Shown one piece after another: positions 33,901-40,633 of a stretch of 64,000 nucleotides of DNA. The stretch comes from Bedellia somnulentella (lineage: Eukaryota > Arthropoda > Insecta > Lepidoptera > Bedelliidae): positions 7,564,001 through 7,628,000 of the forward strand of contig OY755177.1 in NCBI GenBank assembly GCA_963576735.1, read 5' to 3'. The position numbers and the translations under genes were made by a program. A model generated the notes under the pieces. That model was not told the DNA's origin and made no database searches. It worked only from the letters and a program-made list of their open reading frames with translations. Position 1 is the first letter of the stretch; every line of letters starts with the position of its first letter.

Positions 33901-35814
33901 GCGCACCCCGTCGGAGCGAGGCTACGGGCCGCCGACCACTCCGGGACTGGACCTCAACAACTCGGAGCCGCTCTACGTCGACACCAACGCGGAGGCCGTG
34001 CCGTGAGTCACTTCACTAGTTTTATTGCATACATACATATACCCACGGCTATAAATCCCTAGAAGGGGTAGCCAGAGCTAAGACATTAGAAATTCCTCAG
34101 CCACTTTCGGAAAATCGAGTGGGGAAAAGATGGTAAAGTAAAGGTAGTTGGTGATGGGTCTCCAACCGCATCGCCCAAAAATCCCTTAAAAGCCCCAATA
34201 CCGTTAGCCGCCTCTTACGTACACCCATCGGTAGAAACGGGGTAGTGCTATTCTAAGCCGACACTATTATTATTGTTGCATAGAATAGAAAACAGTTTAT
34301 TGTATTTCACAGATCTAAAACTGATTATTTCTTAAATAGAAGTACAGTTGACGGTCTTATTGCTTGAAGCAATCTCTTCCAGACAACCTTTTTTATATGT
34401 TATTTTTTAACATCCTAACCTCTTATATTTTTTAATAAATTGATTGGAGAGATCAGTGAATATAAGCACTTGTAATCTAAGTTGTAAGTTTCATAATTTA
34501 ATAGAACTTTTAATCTGTATAAAGGAATGGTGAATACCTACCAATCCCACCATAAAATATCAGGACTAGGCCTTATCAAATGTTAAAACCATAAATTTTG
34601 CTATAATTGAAGAGAGACAGAGAGCTCGAGTAACTGCTCAACGGCCAAAAATTCCAATACATAGACGGATGGCTCTAGAACTAGCAACATCAACATCTTA
34701 AGGCCTCCTTAGATCACTGCACTGTCTACCACTTAAAGCTGTTTAATTATCCTAGCGGTCCGTATTTATTTTGCGGACTGTAGTTTTTTACATATGTCAC
34801 AATTATGCAAGGCACACAGTCCTTGTAAGGCGGCCCTTACATCCTCCATCTCTACACATCTCCTGTGGTCACTTTTTAAATTAAAGATATTTTTTGTTCA
34901 GTCGTATATAGTACCGCACCAGCTATTAACCGAAAAACTAATAAAACAAAGTTTCTAATAAACCCTTCATTTTGTTACCAGCTACCGCGCGATGTACAAG
35001 TACCGTCCTCAAAACCCGGACGAGCTAGAACTGAGCGAGGGAGACACTGTGTACGTTCTGGAACGCTGCGACGACGGCTGGTACGTCGGCTCCAGCCAGC
35101 GGACCGGCCGCTTCGGAACCTTCCCTGGTAATATACATAATTTAAACCTTATGTGCTACACGATAAGTGCGATTCTTCCATGACGCGAGTACGTTGGTTC
35201 CCGCCAGCATATAGGCCCTTCGGAACTTTCTCCGGTAATATACATTAAAATTGCGACCTTATGTGTTGGATGATAGGTTTCATTCTTCCATAACCGTAGT
35301 CAAGTCCCACCATAAATAAAATAAAATGGTGGATGAGCTGCAGCTGAGCGAGGGCGACACCGTGTTCGTGTGATACGGATTAGAATAGCAACCTTATGTG
35401 TGTTAAGATAGATGTGATATTGCCATGACGCGGCGACACCGTAGACGTGCTGGAACGCTGCGACGACGGCTGGTACGTTGGCTCCAGCCAGCGGACCGGC
35501 CGCTTCGGAACCTTCCCTGGTAATACAATTGGAATTGCTTATATGTTAGATGATAAGATGAAAATCTCACCATCTCAATTATCCATCCTGGATTTTAAGA
35601 TGATCATCACGTGACAAAAGGACGAAGTCTTTCTACGGAAGATTTAATGTTTTGGGAAAGCTTTTGGTTAAAGTACTTCAAAATAAAATGTTTGAAAGTT
35701 TATTGATTGCTATTTTTATTATCCAACCAATCAATACCACTCCATTGTATCTCTAAGCGGCCTTGGTTCTAATATTGACTTTTATTTGCAGGTAACTACG
35801 TGGAGCGTATTTGA
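745..35814 (+). CDS. CAP: CAP/SORBS-family adaptor (SoHo + three SH3 domains), 16 exons
   Basis: Orthologue of Drosophila CAP and vertebrate SORBS1-3, cytoskeletal adaptors at cell-matrix and muscle attachment sites that bind vinculin and signalling partners through C-terminal SH3 domains. Exons: 745-925, 1315-1429, 2093-2125, 2635-2700, 4128-4219, 4708-4877, 6235-10851, 11182-11238, 20939-21099, 26821-26871, 27149-27403, 32631-32871, 33227-33379, 33870-34002, 34982-35127, 35792-35814. All have AG/GT borders and matching phases, giving about 2,163 residues without a stop. SoHo lies at about residues 60-130, the giant-exon region at 219-1757, and SH3 domains at about 1865-1932, 1950-2006 and 2107-2160. 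The first exon listed starts mid-codon, so upstream exons probably lie left of the window. Symmetrical phases and two alternative first exons predict many isoforms. Family assignment is very secure; exact exon usage is inferred. Confidence 0.95.
1315..1429 (+). CDS. CAP: CAP exon, SoHo domain N-terminal half
   Basis: The acceptor is TTTTTCAG and the donor is CAG|GTATTA. It encodes [20 protein letters not shown] followed by [10 protein letters not shown], the start of the sorbin-homology domain. SoHo binds lipid-raft flotillin in vertebrates. It joins the preceding exon by completing a Lys codon. Confidence 0.92.
1541..2032. mobile_element. MITE with ~30-bp inverted ends and ATA flanks
   Basis: Left end GCCGTCCTAACTAGAAAAA and right end its reverse complement, with imperfect matching continuing to about 30 bp. 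ATA stands directly outside both ends, consistent with a 3-bp target duplication of PIF/Harbinger type. It is 492 bp long with no ORF, in the intron between the first two SoHo exons. Confidence 0.65.
2093..2125 (+). CDS. CAP: CAP 33-nt microexon completing SoHo
   Basis: Eleven codons, [11 protein letters not shown], between TTTTCTAG and GTAAAC, phase 0 on both sides. The WW and acidic residues are the hallmark C-terminal end of the sorbin-homology domain. Because the exon is symmetrical, skipping it would keep the frame but remove the SoHo core. Confidence 0.92.
2635..2700 (+). CDS. CAP: CAP exon after SoHo
   Basis: Twenty-two codons beginning [18 protein letters not shown], between AACAG and GTAAGG, phase 0 on both sides. 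The sequence is conserved in insect CAP directly after the SoHo tryptophan pair. Confidence 0.92.
2913..3177 (-). repeat. SINE-A copy 1, full length with TSD
   Basis: Dispersed 240-265 bp repeat read on the minus strand: head with TAGTGTCGGCTTAG, a B-box-like GGCTGGAGACCC, ending TATAGCCGTGAGTATATG and an ATGT tail. The 12-bp direct repeat TGATGTACAATA flanks it on both sides, which supports target-primed insertion. Confidence 0.8.
3178..4127. other. Intron remainder, short shared repeat at ~3921
   Basis: AT-rich intron. The segment at 3921-3975 (GATTACACCAACTATTTGTA, then an AATAAA) recurs near 39994-40045, so it is the end of another dispersed element. Nothing else seen. Confidence 0.5.
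4128..4219 (+). CDS. CAP: CAP exon, Ser/Pro linker
   Basis: The acceptor is AATTCAG and the donor is CG|GTGAGT. Encodes [17 protein letters not shown] and then [13 protein letters not shown], a basic, proline- and serine-rich linker. Enters in phase 0 and leaves in phase 2, completing an Arg codon with the next exon. Confidence 0.88.
4220..4707. other. Intron with a small inverted repeat
   Basis: No coding signal. CCTTACCTTAC near 4566 and GTAAGGTAAGG near 4623 form a short inverted pair about 50 bases apart. Confidence 0.5.
4708..4877 (+). CDS. CAP: CAP exon, conserved [18 protein letters not shown] segment
   Basis: The acceptor is CAAACAG and the donor is ACAG|GTAATA. Encodes [19 protein letters not shown] and later [20 protein letters not shown], stretches I recognise from insect CAP. 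It leaves in phase 1, which fits the giant exon at 6235, the short exon at 11182 and the linker exon at 20939. Any of these joins keeps the frame. Confidence 0.93.
5195..5290 (-). repeat. LINE 3' end with (GAT)n tail
   Basis: A CATCATCAT run is followed by AGACGTCCACTGCTGGACAT, the reverse complement of a LINE C-terminus and triplet tail that is very common in lepidopteran genomes. Truncated, non-coding. Confidence 0.6.
5354..5488. mobile_element. Palindromic MITE, copy 1
   Basis: 135 bp that is nearly self-complementary: starts CGCCCGATTTATGAATTGAG and ends TTCAATTCATTCGGGCG. Flanked by ATA and TTA. Related copies are at 41771 and 55314. Confidence 0.7.
6235..10851 (+). CDS. CAP: CAP giant exon, ~1,539 residues, disordered
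   Basis: One 4,617-nt exon (3 x 1,539, phase 1 in and out) between AAATTTCACAG and a weak donor AG|GTTAAT. It starts [20 protein letters not shown], a segment I recognise as conserved in CAP proteins. The rest is Ser/Lys/Asn-rich and probably disordered, with a repeated [FY]FSQTxRPxSPx motif, a charged helical-looking patch (coded about 8490-8720, [11 protein letters not shown]), and an Arg/Pro-rich end with SRSPSPLL and [11 protein letters not shown] that could bind SH3 domains. The stop at 10854-10856 is reached only if the donor is not used. Being symmetrical, the exon can be skipped, which would change the protein from about 2,160 to about 620 residues. Confidence 0.92.
11182..11238 (+). 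CDS. CAP: CAP 57-nt exon with tandem acceptor
   Basis: Encodes [19 protein letters not shown], phase 1 on both sides. The acceptor is TAGAAG|CT, a NAGNAG pair: use of the first AG starts the exon at 11179 and adds one Glu. Symmetrical, so it may be a cassette exon. The TPPRR stretch is a possible SH3 ligand. Confidence 0.78.
11518..11590 (+). repeat. LINE 3' tail fragment (family C)
   Basis: ATCGATAGTCTCTGCCTATC followed by a GCGTGAGTATATGTATGT end: the last codons and tail of the LINE family seen longer at 46328 and 56067. Confidence 0.5.
11620..11828 (+). repeat. SINE-A copy
   Basis: Same family as 2913-3177, sense on +: GCCGTGCAGTGCCGGCTTAG head, GGTTGGAGACCC box, GGCCGTGAGTATATGTAT tail. 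Confidence 0.75.
12846..13497 (+). CDS. CAP: Alternative first coding exon of CAP
   Basis: ATG in a favourable context (AAAATG) opens 217 codons: acidic, Ser/Asn-rich, beginning [18 protein letters not shown] and ending with [10 protein letters not shown] before a GTAAGT donor at 13498. The exon leaves in phase 1, exactly the phase required by the linker exon at 20939. A possible acceptor (TTATTTCAG, 12818-12826) just before the ATG suggests a separate non-coding leader exon. No domain recognised. I infer a SoHo-less isoform from an internal promoter; transcript reads joining 13497 to 20939 would settle it. Confidence 0.62.
13582..13750 (+). repeat. SINE-A copy, 3' truncated
   Basis: GCCGTGTAGTGTCGGTTTAG head through GGTTGGAGACCCATCACC, then divergent. 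Confidence 0.7.
13889..14145 (-). repeat. SINE-A copy
   Basis: Minus-sense copy with GGGGTAGCCAGAGCTT near its tail end and AAGCCGGCACTACACAGC at its head. Degenerate within. Confidence 0.7.
14300..14556 (-). repeat. tRNA-derived SINE (third type)
   Basis: On the minus strand it starts like a tRNA gene: CCTCCATAGCCTAGCGAG (A box) and later GGATTCGATTCC (B box). The body contains GCCGACGGCTTAACGTGG in + orientation. Only one copy seen in this window. Confidence 0.6.
14690..14951 (+). repeat. Helitron-like 3' end fragment
   Basis: Contains ACATAGGATGCTTTTTATCC and ends GTCTGTCGGGTCAGCTAGT. A terminal CTAG preceding T and this GC-rich end are typical of Helitron-like repeats in Lepidoptera. 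Left border not determined. Confidence 0.5.
14990..15120 (+). repeat. Diverged SINE-A copy
   Basis: Recognisable only by GTAGAATAGCACTATCCCAT and the spacing of the following boxes. Confidence 0.45.
15164..15400 (+). repeat. SINE-A copy
   Basis: Nearly complete: GCCGTGAAGTGTCGGCTTAG head, GGTTGGAGACCCGTCACC, ends TATAGCCGTGAGTATATG followed by an ATGATG tail. Confidence 0.78.
15850..15925 (+). CDS. CAP: Candidate second alternative first exon of CAP
   Basis: ATG in a CCCATGG context opens 25 codons containing [13 protein letters not shown] (second Met at 15886), ending at AATG|GTCTGT in phase 1, again the phase needed by the exon at 20939. The 150 bases upstream are GC-richer than the surroundings and free of repeats, as expected for a 5' UTR. 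The exon is short and the donor is not strong, so this is a candidate only. Confidence 0.42.
15926..17235. other. AT-rich intron
   Basis: No coding signal, no recognised element. Confidence 0.5.
17236..19031. mobile_element. Inverted-repeat element interrupted by a copia remnant
   Basis: CCTCGTCAATTACAG at the left and CTGCAACTGACGAGG at the right are ends of arms that match in inverted orientation over about 100 bp (TTTACTAGAAATATGAAAGC occurs in both). The copia-like element at 17343-18841 sits inside. No transposase seen and no clear target duplication. Confidence 0.6.
17343..18841 (-). mobile_element. Truncated Ty1/copia LTR element
   Basis: Two near-identical direct repeats of about 195 bp (17348-17541 and 18647-18841) are the LTRs, reading TGTTGATC on the minus strand. 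Between them only about 1.1 kb remains. On the minus strand it has a gag-like start (MEPSRDES, near 18560), then reverse-transcriptase and RNase H pieces: [14 protein letters not shown] (near 18090) and GYTDADYG with DRKSYTG (near 17910), typical of Ty1/copia. GTTTG stands outside both ends, a plausible 5-bp target duplication. Most of pol is deleted, so it is dead. A 99-bp in-frame tandem duplication lies at about 18193-18390. Confidence 0.8.
19032..20938. other. Intron with one LINE tail
   Basis: Positions 19812-19970 carry a minus-sense 3' end of LINE family C (CCCATTGGGGTAGGCAGAG). The rest is AT-rich with no coding signal. Confidence 0.5.
20939..21099 (+). CDS. CAP: CAP linker exon shared by all predicted isoforms
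   Basis: The acceptor is CCGTACAG and the donor is CAG|GTAAGC; enters in phase 1, leaves in phase 0. Encodes [20 protein letters not shown] and then [20 protein letters not shown], the conserved segment before the SH3 domains in insect CAP. The exons ending at 4877, 10851, 11238, 13497 and 15925 all end in phase 1 and can join here. The GC-rich codons contrast with the flanking introns. Confidence 0.94.
21304..21490 (+). repeat. SINE-A copy
   Basis: GTGTAGTGCCGGCTTAGAAT head, GGTAGGAGACCCATCACC box. Ends at AAAGTGGCTGAGGAATTT, short of the tail. Confidence 0.72.
21491..23521. other. AT-rich intron
   Basis: No coding signal. The segment around 23330-23400 (GCGGTTGAGCGGTTTCGAAG) resembles dispersed lepidopteran repeats but cannot be bounded. 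Confidence 0.45.
23522..24287. mobile_element. hAT-like non-autonomous element
   Basis: Ends TAGGGAATGCA and TGCATTCCCTA form an 11-bp perfect terminal inverted repeat. Flanks GAAGTTAT and GTAGTTAT match at 7 of 8 positions, an 8-bp target duplication as hAT elements make. The subterminal regions are full of short ATCTCGCGAGAT palindromes. No transposase ORF. Confidence 0.65.
24288..26820. other. Intron; SINE fragments and a CRE-like site
   Basis: Contains a diverged SINE-A copy (25230-25410, +), a truncated SINE-B copy (25803-25975, -) and a full TGACGTCA palindrome at 26111-26118. A GC-rich patch at 26630-26700 precedes the next exon. No coding ORF. Confidence 0.5.
26821..26871 (+). CDS. 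CAP: CAP 51-nt exon
   Basis: Encodes [17 protein letters not shown] between TTTTCAG and GTGATT, phase 0 on both sides. The ATG at 26824 could serve as a start for an isoform carrying only the SH3 part, but nothing proves that. Confidence 0.87.
27149..27403 (+). CDS. CAP: CAP exon with first SH3 domain
   Basis: Encodes [19 protein letters not shown] and then a complete SH3 domain: ALFAF (ALYDF motif), an acidic/basic RT loop, NNWYEG with the binding Trp, and GLFPYNYVE with the Pro-X-X-Tyr pair. Acceptor CTGAATAG, donor GAG|GTCAGT, 85 codons in phase 0. SH3-1 of CAP/SORBS binds proline-rich vinculin-type ligands. Confidence 0.96.
27462..27817. mobile_element. MITE with ~80-bp perfect inverted ends
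   Basis: TTTATGGTTAAAAGAACTTA at the left and its reverse complement at the right bound about 356 bp. Its inner part (27510-27670) is repeated in reverse orientation at 32078-32215, so it belongs to the same family as the large element that follows. Confidence 0.7.
30205..30340. promoter_or_regulatory. GC-rich island inside a CAP intron
   Basis: A GGC-triplet run is followed by a TGACGTGAC (CRE half-site-like) and ends GGCCATCG|GTGAGT, which looks like a splice donor. It stands out in a very AT-rich intron and could be an internal promoter with a leader exon. An ATG at 30252 would leave in phase 2, which does not fit the next exon (phase 0), so only a non-coding leader is possible. Confidence 0.3.
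30860..31760. repeat. 215-bp tandem array, three full units plus decayed ones
   Basis: Units begin at 30860, 31075 and 31290, each ACGGT[C/A]GGTGC, exactly 215 bp apart and over 95% alike by eye. A fourth start at 31505 is clearly diverged after 40 bp, and fainter echoes reach about 31760. No ORF. Confidence 0.8.
32631..32871 (+). CDS. CAP: CAP exon with second SH3 domain
   Basis: Acceptor ACCTTTCCAG, donor CCTG|GTAAGT; phase 0 in, phase 1 out. SH3 signatures: [24 protein letters not shown] and [11 protein letters not shown]. The preceding [12 protein letters not shown] continues directly from the YVE of the first SH3 exon. Confidence 0.96.
33227..33379 (+). CDS. CAP: CAP inter-SH3 linker exon with tandem acceptor
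   Basis: Ala/Pro/Gly-rich linker ([19 protein letters not shown]), 63-75% GC by eye. The acceptor CCACAGAAG is another NAGNAG pair: starting at 33230 instead would drop one Glu. Donor CTTG|GTGAGG, phase 1 on both sides. Confidence 0.86.
33870..34002 (+). CDS. CAP: CAP linker exon before third SH3
   Basis: Acceptor TTCCTCAG, donor CC|GTGAGT; phase 1 in, phase 2 out. Encodes [20 protein letters not shown] and then [14 protein letters not shown], the conserved lead-in to the last SH3 domain. Confidence 0.9.
34027..34270 (-). repeat. SINE-A copy
   Basis: Complete minus-sense copy: CATACATATACCCACGGCTA at the tail end to ATTCTAAGCCGACACTA at the head. Confidence 0.8.
34982..35127 (+). CDS. CAP: CAP exon with third SH3 domain
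   Basis: Acceptor TTGTTACCAG, donor CCTG|GTAATA; phase 2 in, phase 1 out. Encodes [27 protein letters not shown] and RFGTFPG. With NYVERI of the last exon it completes the C-terminal SH3 domain, the most conserved SORBS SH3. Confidence 0.96.
35176..35519 (+). pseudogene. Decayed tandem copies of the third SH3 exon
   Basis: Three pieces of the exon 34982-35127 and its following intron: 35176-35237 (CCCTTCGGAACTTTCTCCG|GTAATATAC, end of exon), 35326-35373 (GATGAGCTGCAGCTGAGCGA, middle, then an in-frame TGA) and 35432-35519 (GAACGCTGCGACGACGGCTG to CCTG|GTAATA, one mismatch in about 77 bases). None has a complete exon or a fitting acceptor and phase, so they look non-functional. Confidence 0.82.
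35792..35814 (+). CDS. CAP: CAP last coding exon (NYVERI, stop)
   Basis: Acceptor TTATTTGCAG; finishes a Gly codon and encodes NYVERI followed by TGA at 35812-35814. A protein ending exactly at the SH3 C-terminus is usual for this family. Confidence 0.94.
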
Positions 35815-36309
35815 TAGCGGGAGATGTCCTTGCTCCGACGACTGCGGCTCACCGCTCTCTGTTCGTCGCGACGCAAGCGCTAAAATAAACCATCTTTTAC
35901 GCAGTATCAGTCATCAGCGTTCTCTAGTGATTTCTACCGAATTATCAAACCTTGGCCATTGATATTCGAAAACGAGAGCGCTGTGACACTAAAGAACTAT
36001 TACCGAAAGTCGCCAGCGCCATCTAGTGATTAAATCTAATTGCAAAGGATCAGATTTCCCATACAAAATACTAATAAATGCCAAGTAGTATTTATTGGTC
36101 TGTGTTACCAAAGCTATTGTTAATAACCTTGTACCGGTCGTAAGAATCTCGTCATTGATTAATATGAAAACGTTACTAACTGTTTGTGACAAAATCAATA
36201 ATGCAAGTGTTAGAGTGACTAACCTCAATCCATACAAAATCGATCCAAAGCTGCTTTAAGCGTCCCAAAGAGTATGTTAATGGTGTTGTATAATCGTGTA
36301 AAAAATAAA
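35815..36309 (+). other. CAP: Probable CAP 3' UTR
   Basis: AATAAA hexamers at 35884 and 36304, with later ones near 36572 and 36981. The true cleavage site cannot be chosen from sequence. Confidence 0.5.
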
Positions 36310-37365
36310 AATATATTATTATATACTTGTAAAGTGGTCTAGAGTAGTAATTTATTTATTTACTAAGGAGAGTAATGTTTGAGGCTCGTCTTTTAAGAAA
36401 TGTTCTTAATAGATCGGAGCCTGGCACGTGACTAGCTGACTAACACTTGTTACTAACAATTACTAGAGTATTTAAATCGAATCGGCAAAAGTTAAACTTT
36501 GAATATTTATATCTGGATTTTATTTACAACCAAAACAAAGTTTAGGCATTTTGTGCTTACCAAAATAAAGTTAGTAGTGTTTATCTAAAATAATGGGTGC
36601 AGTATGTTACCGATATCAATATTGATATATTATTATCGATTTTGAAAGAAAACTGTTGTTTTTGTTATATTTAAAGGGCGAGTATTTGGAATGATAGTAA
36701 TGACAATACATAATCGTACTGTTTGTAACATTAGATGTATCTTTTACTTGGCAGAATATTCGGAGAGATATTAATGTCGTCTAGTCACTTAATGGAATGC
36801 AGTTATATACATGTGACTATTTACTTGCTTAATTTTAAATGTGACCAAAATGTATGAATTTTAAATATAGAATCTACTTATTGCCTTTGCTGATCTTATA
36901 TAGCAACAAAATGGACTGTTATTTTATTTGTTCATAATTTTGGTAACAGTTTTAAAATTTATGCATATCATTTTATACATTTAATAAATGTTTCATAATA
37001 TATTCATGAATATCCCTCGCCCTATGTAAACTTTCATAACTAGTACACAGATACAAGTAGAATCCTTCAATTACTAATAATCCATAATATCTTCCAAAAC
37101 CTTCCTACTGTTGTATGTTATATGTAACTTTTAATTTAATTTGTTTTTAGAGCACAAAAGTTTTTATTTTTGTTGTCACTTGAAATCGATGTAACAATTT
37201 ATAACTGCTATGTTCGAAGTCATCACAATTAATAATCTTTTTATTTAACAAAGATGTTTTATTTCACTTCCCTTAACTTAAGTAGATAAAGATAAGATAG
37301 ATAGATAACATTTATTTCCACTACTCAGACACACAAAGTACAACTAAATGATCACATAAAAATAC

Positions 37366-37607
37366 ATACATACATATACTCACGGCTATAAATCCCTTGA
37401 AGGGGTAGCCAGAGCTAGGGAATTAGAAATACCGCAGCCACTTTTGGAAGATGCTCGGGGAAAAGATGGTGAAATAAAGGTTGTTAATGATGGGTCTCCA
37501 ACCACATCGCCCAAAATCCCTTAAAAGCCCCAACACCGTTAGTCGCCTCTTACGTAAACCCACCGGAAGAAAAGGGGTAGTGCTACTCTAAGCCGACACA
37601 ACACAGC
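37366..37607 (-). repeat. SINE-A copy
   Basis: Complete minus-sense copy. A nearby ATCACA(A)TAAAAA string on both sides is a possible target duplication. Confidence 0.78.
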
Positions 37608-38741
37608 AATCACAATAAAAACAAGAATAACAGAAATACACATAACTAGAAGAAGAAGCTACGATTATAACAGCAATTTTGTGTGTCACAGCTGGTATAT
37701 ATGATCGAAGGTCACAGTAATGAAAATGGGATTCAAATCAGAGTTGAAATTTTCTTTACACACAACACTGATTTTCAGTTGTTTCCCTAGGCGGGCCACT
37801 TAAAAACTGCACTTAAGTACTTTTCTTACATTAAACAGTTTTATTAAAGGTCTACAAAAATACTTCATTTGGTATATAATAAGATATTGACTACCATAAA
37901 TTATCTCTACAAGAATGATTCTAAGCCACACTAATCAAGCAAGTCCCATTAGTTCTATGAGTGTGACCTAATGAGACTTTTCTGGTGCTTGTGGCCATAA
38001 AACTTAACAGCTAGAGCCTCAAAAATCTTTATATATTATTTCTGTAAGCCTCTTTCTTGCCCGGAAGCCTGTGACGCGATGACTTAAGCTAGAAATTTGG
38101 TTCAGGTATCATTTTGTACAGTTCGCGGCCGTGGTGTGCACAAAATTCAGACATCTGATGTAACTGGATTAAGTTAATTGTTACAGAATTTCAAAGTTTC
38201 GATTTTGGCCCATAGACTTTGCTTGAGTGTCATAAGCGTGCGCAAACTTTAGTCGATCAGAGATGCGCTGTGATTGGTCGGAATTTTTTCAAACCGGACA
38301 ATCAAAAAAATTCACTAGAAATTCAAAAGAGCTGCGCTGTGATTGGTCGGAAAATTTCAAAATAAACTCATCTTATTGTACGCGACGTAGTCGCGCCAGG
38401 GTTACCCACTAGTAATAATTAATCAACGACTTTAAGAAAGTTGATTGGGGAGAGGTTAGTAAAAAATAAGTATCGCCTTAAGTAATGCATCAACAGCCTC
38501 ATCGCTCAAAGAAATATTCAAAGACATACATGATAACAGATACCAAGGCTCTCACAATACGGGTACTCGGGCTTTTAAGGGAAGGAAAACAAGGGCTTAT
38601 TAAGAGTTTCAGGGATTTTAATGCTGAATGTGTATTTAAATAAAGCAGGAGTCTATTATAGTAAATAAGTAAAGTAGTTTAACAGTGAGGAAAACATTGT
38701 AAGTAAACCTATATTGCTGAGTTATACCTAACAGTCGTGTC

Positions 38742-38830
38742 ATAGTACAAACCGACGATAGGCCTGTCCCCAATAACGTGGATGCTCTGTTCAAGCAAAA
38801 CGTCGACACTGCATACCAGGTAAAAATCAA
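38742..38830 (+). repeat. SINE-B fragment
   Basis: GATAGGCCTGTCCCCAATAA and CATACCAGGTA match the body of the tRNA-derived SINE at 42818. Confidence 0.45.
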
Positions 38831-38889
38831 ACGGTTGGAATCGTAGGAGACTTTCGGCATAAATGTTGAATTGAGTTGAATAAAGTAAT

Positions 38890-39110
38890 AAGAAAGTTTC
38901 GGAAGAAACGGTCCTGTGCTGATCTCATCTATAGGCTTCCCGCAATCTACCCTATCTCCACTACGACGTCGGGTATGCGGCCGCCACACCAAAATCTTCG
39001 AGCCTCTACGGGCGACAGTTCTACGTGCAATCAGCCCTGCCTGTTTTTCACCTCAGTTTTGCAACGGTTATGGCTGCATCAGTTTTTTTACTGATCACGT
39101 TATGGCGGAT
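38890..39110 (-). repeat. Decayed LINE C-terminus
   Basis: The minus strand reads GLIARRTVARRGSKILVWRP followed by HTRRRSGDRV, resembling the (W)RPRTGxRSVGRPxxRW region of lepidopteran LINE ORF2 proteins. Frames are broken on both sides. Confidence 0.45.
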
Positions 39111-39312
39111 ACGATAACTCCTTATATAGTCATCTTCATTGCCTTTTGAGTAACTCTTAGCCTTCTGATGAGGCCCATTATAAGAGCATCACACATTGGT
39201 GAAAGTCTTTTGCCTTTAGACTCAGTGGATAATTATGTTACATAGGTGACTTAAATAACTCATTTTGTTGATAATAAGGGCCGTGTATGCCAATATTTAA
39301 CATAACAAACAA

Positions 39313-39425
39313 CATAACATATACTCACGGCTATAAATCCCTAGAAGGGGTAGCCAGAGCTAAGGAATTAGAAATTCCTCAGCCACTTTTGGAAAATTGA
39401 GTGGGGAAGGGATGGTAAAGTAAAG
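39313..39425 (-). repeat. SINE-A copy, truncated
   Basis: Tail-side half only: ACTCACGGCTATAAATCCC to GAGTGGGGAAGGGATGG. Confidence 0.72.
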
Positions 39426-40071
39426 GCCAATATTTACTTATCTATAATTAATAATTAAAAGCCTTCTATGACATCTGGTGTCGAATAGCAGCAGAATATT
39501 GATATGGAATTGCCTCCTACATTGATATATTTCCAATCTTAAATCAATTAGCGCTATATCTGGCACGTTTCAAAAAATGTACACCCCCTGTTTTTGCCCT
39601 GTCCCAAAATTTTGATGATTTTGGGAAGTTATGTGTAGCTACATTTTATTGCAGAAGTGTTGTTAAATGAAAGCTTATTTAATAACCTAACACTACAATA
39701 AATATCAAATAATTATAATGGGAATAAGCAGTAAATAAACATATATTTTCGCTCTGATGACATCATGTTTGCGTGCCCCATCAACAATAATAAAACAACT
39801 TGCCAAAGTGACAAATTTCATTAATTGATAATCAAATTATTAATTATCATCGTACAGCAAAACAACAAAGTGTTCTACTCGTTCTTCTTCCTTCTAGCTG
39901 GCTGAATCTAATTATATTTTTTTAGTTTTTAGTATCTACAGCCCTCTTGTAAAATTGAGTGTGCCCAACAGAGTCCATATTTATTACTGTACCGTGATTA
40001 CACCAACTATTTGTACACTTATGGTATGCAATAAAAGTTTGAGTTTAAAACACTAGATAAATCTTTTTCCT

Positions 40072-40315
40072 TGCTGTGTAGTGTTGGCATAGAATAGCAT
40101 TACCCCTCCTCCGGTGGGTGTACTTAAGAGACGACTAAATGTATTCGGGCCTTTAAGAGTTTTTTGGGTGATGAGGTTGGAGACCCATCACCAACAACCT
40201 TTATTTTACTATATTTTCTTTCCCCATTCATCTTTCCAAAAGTGGCTGAAGAATTTCTAATTCTTTAGCTCTGGCTACCCCATCTAGGGATTTATAGCCG
40301 TGATTATATGTATTT
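40072..40315 (+). repeat. SINE-A copy
   Basis: Complete: GCTGTGTAGTGTTGGCATAG head to TATAGCCGTGATTATATG tail. Confidence 0.75.
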
Positions 40316-40400
40316 AAAAAAGTTTTCGTATGTGTCTATTATTCTTACCTATTATAGGGGACTATCAAGACCCACTGAAATATAAAAATAAAATATAATC

Positions 40401-40633
40401 ATACATACATACACATAATCACGGCTATAAATCTCTAGAAAGGGTAGCCAGAGCTGAGTAATTAGAAATTCCACAACCACTTTTGGAAAGCTGAGTGGGG
40501 AAAAGATGGTAAAATAAAGGTTAAACTGCATAGCCCAAAATCCCATAAAAGAACCATTACCGTTAGTCGCTTTTTACGTACACCCAACAGAAGAAATGGG
40601 GTAGTGCTATTCTGAGATAACACTACACAGCAA
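40401..40633 (-). repeat. SINE-A copy
   Basis: Minus-sense copy, 85 bp beyond a + sense copy; the pair forms a large inverted arrangement. A further diverged minus-sense copy follows at about 40645-40832. Confidence 0.72.

Noticed and set aside
38876..39149. Overlapping + strand ORFs of 72 and 77 codons between CAP and CEP290
   Set aside because: The minus strand of the same bases resembles a LINE C-terminus; the + ORFs have no coding character.
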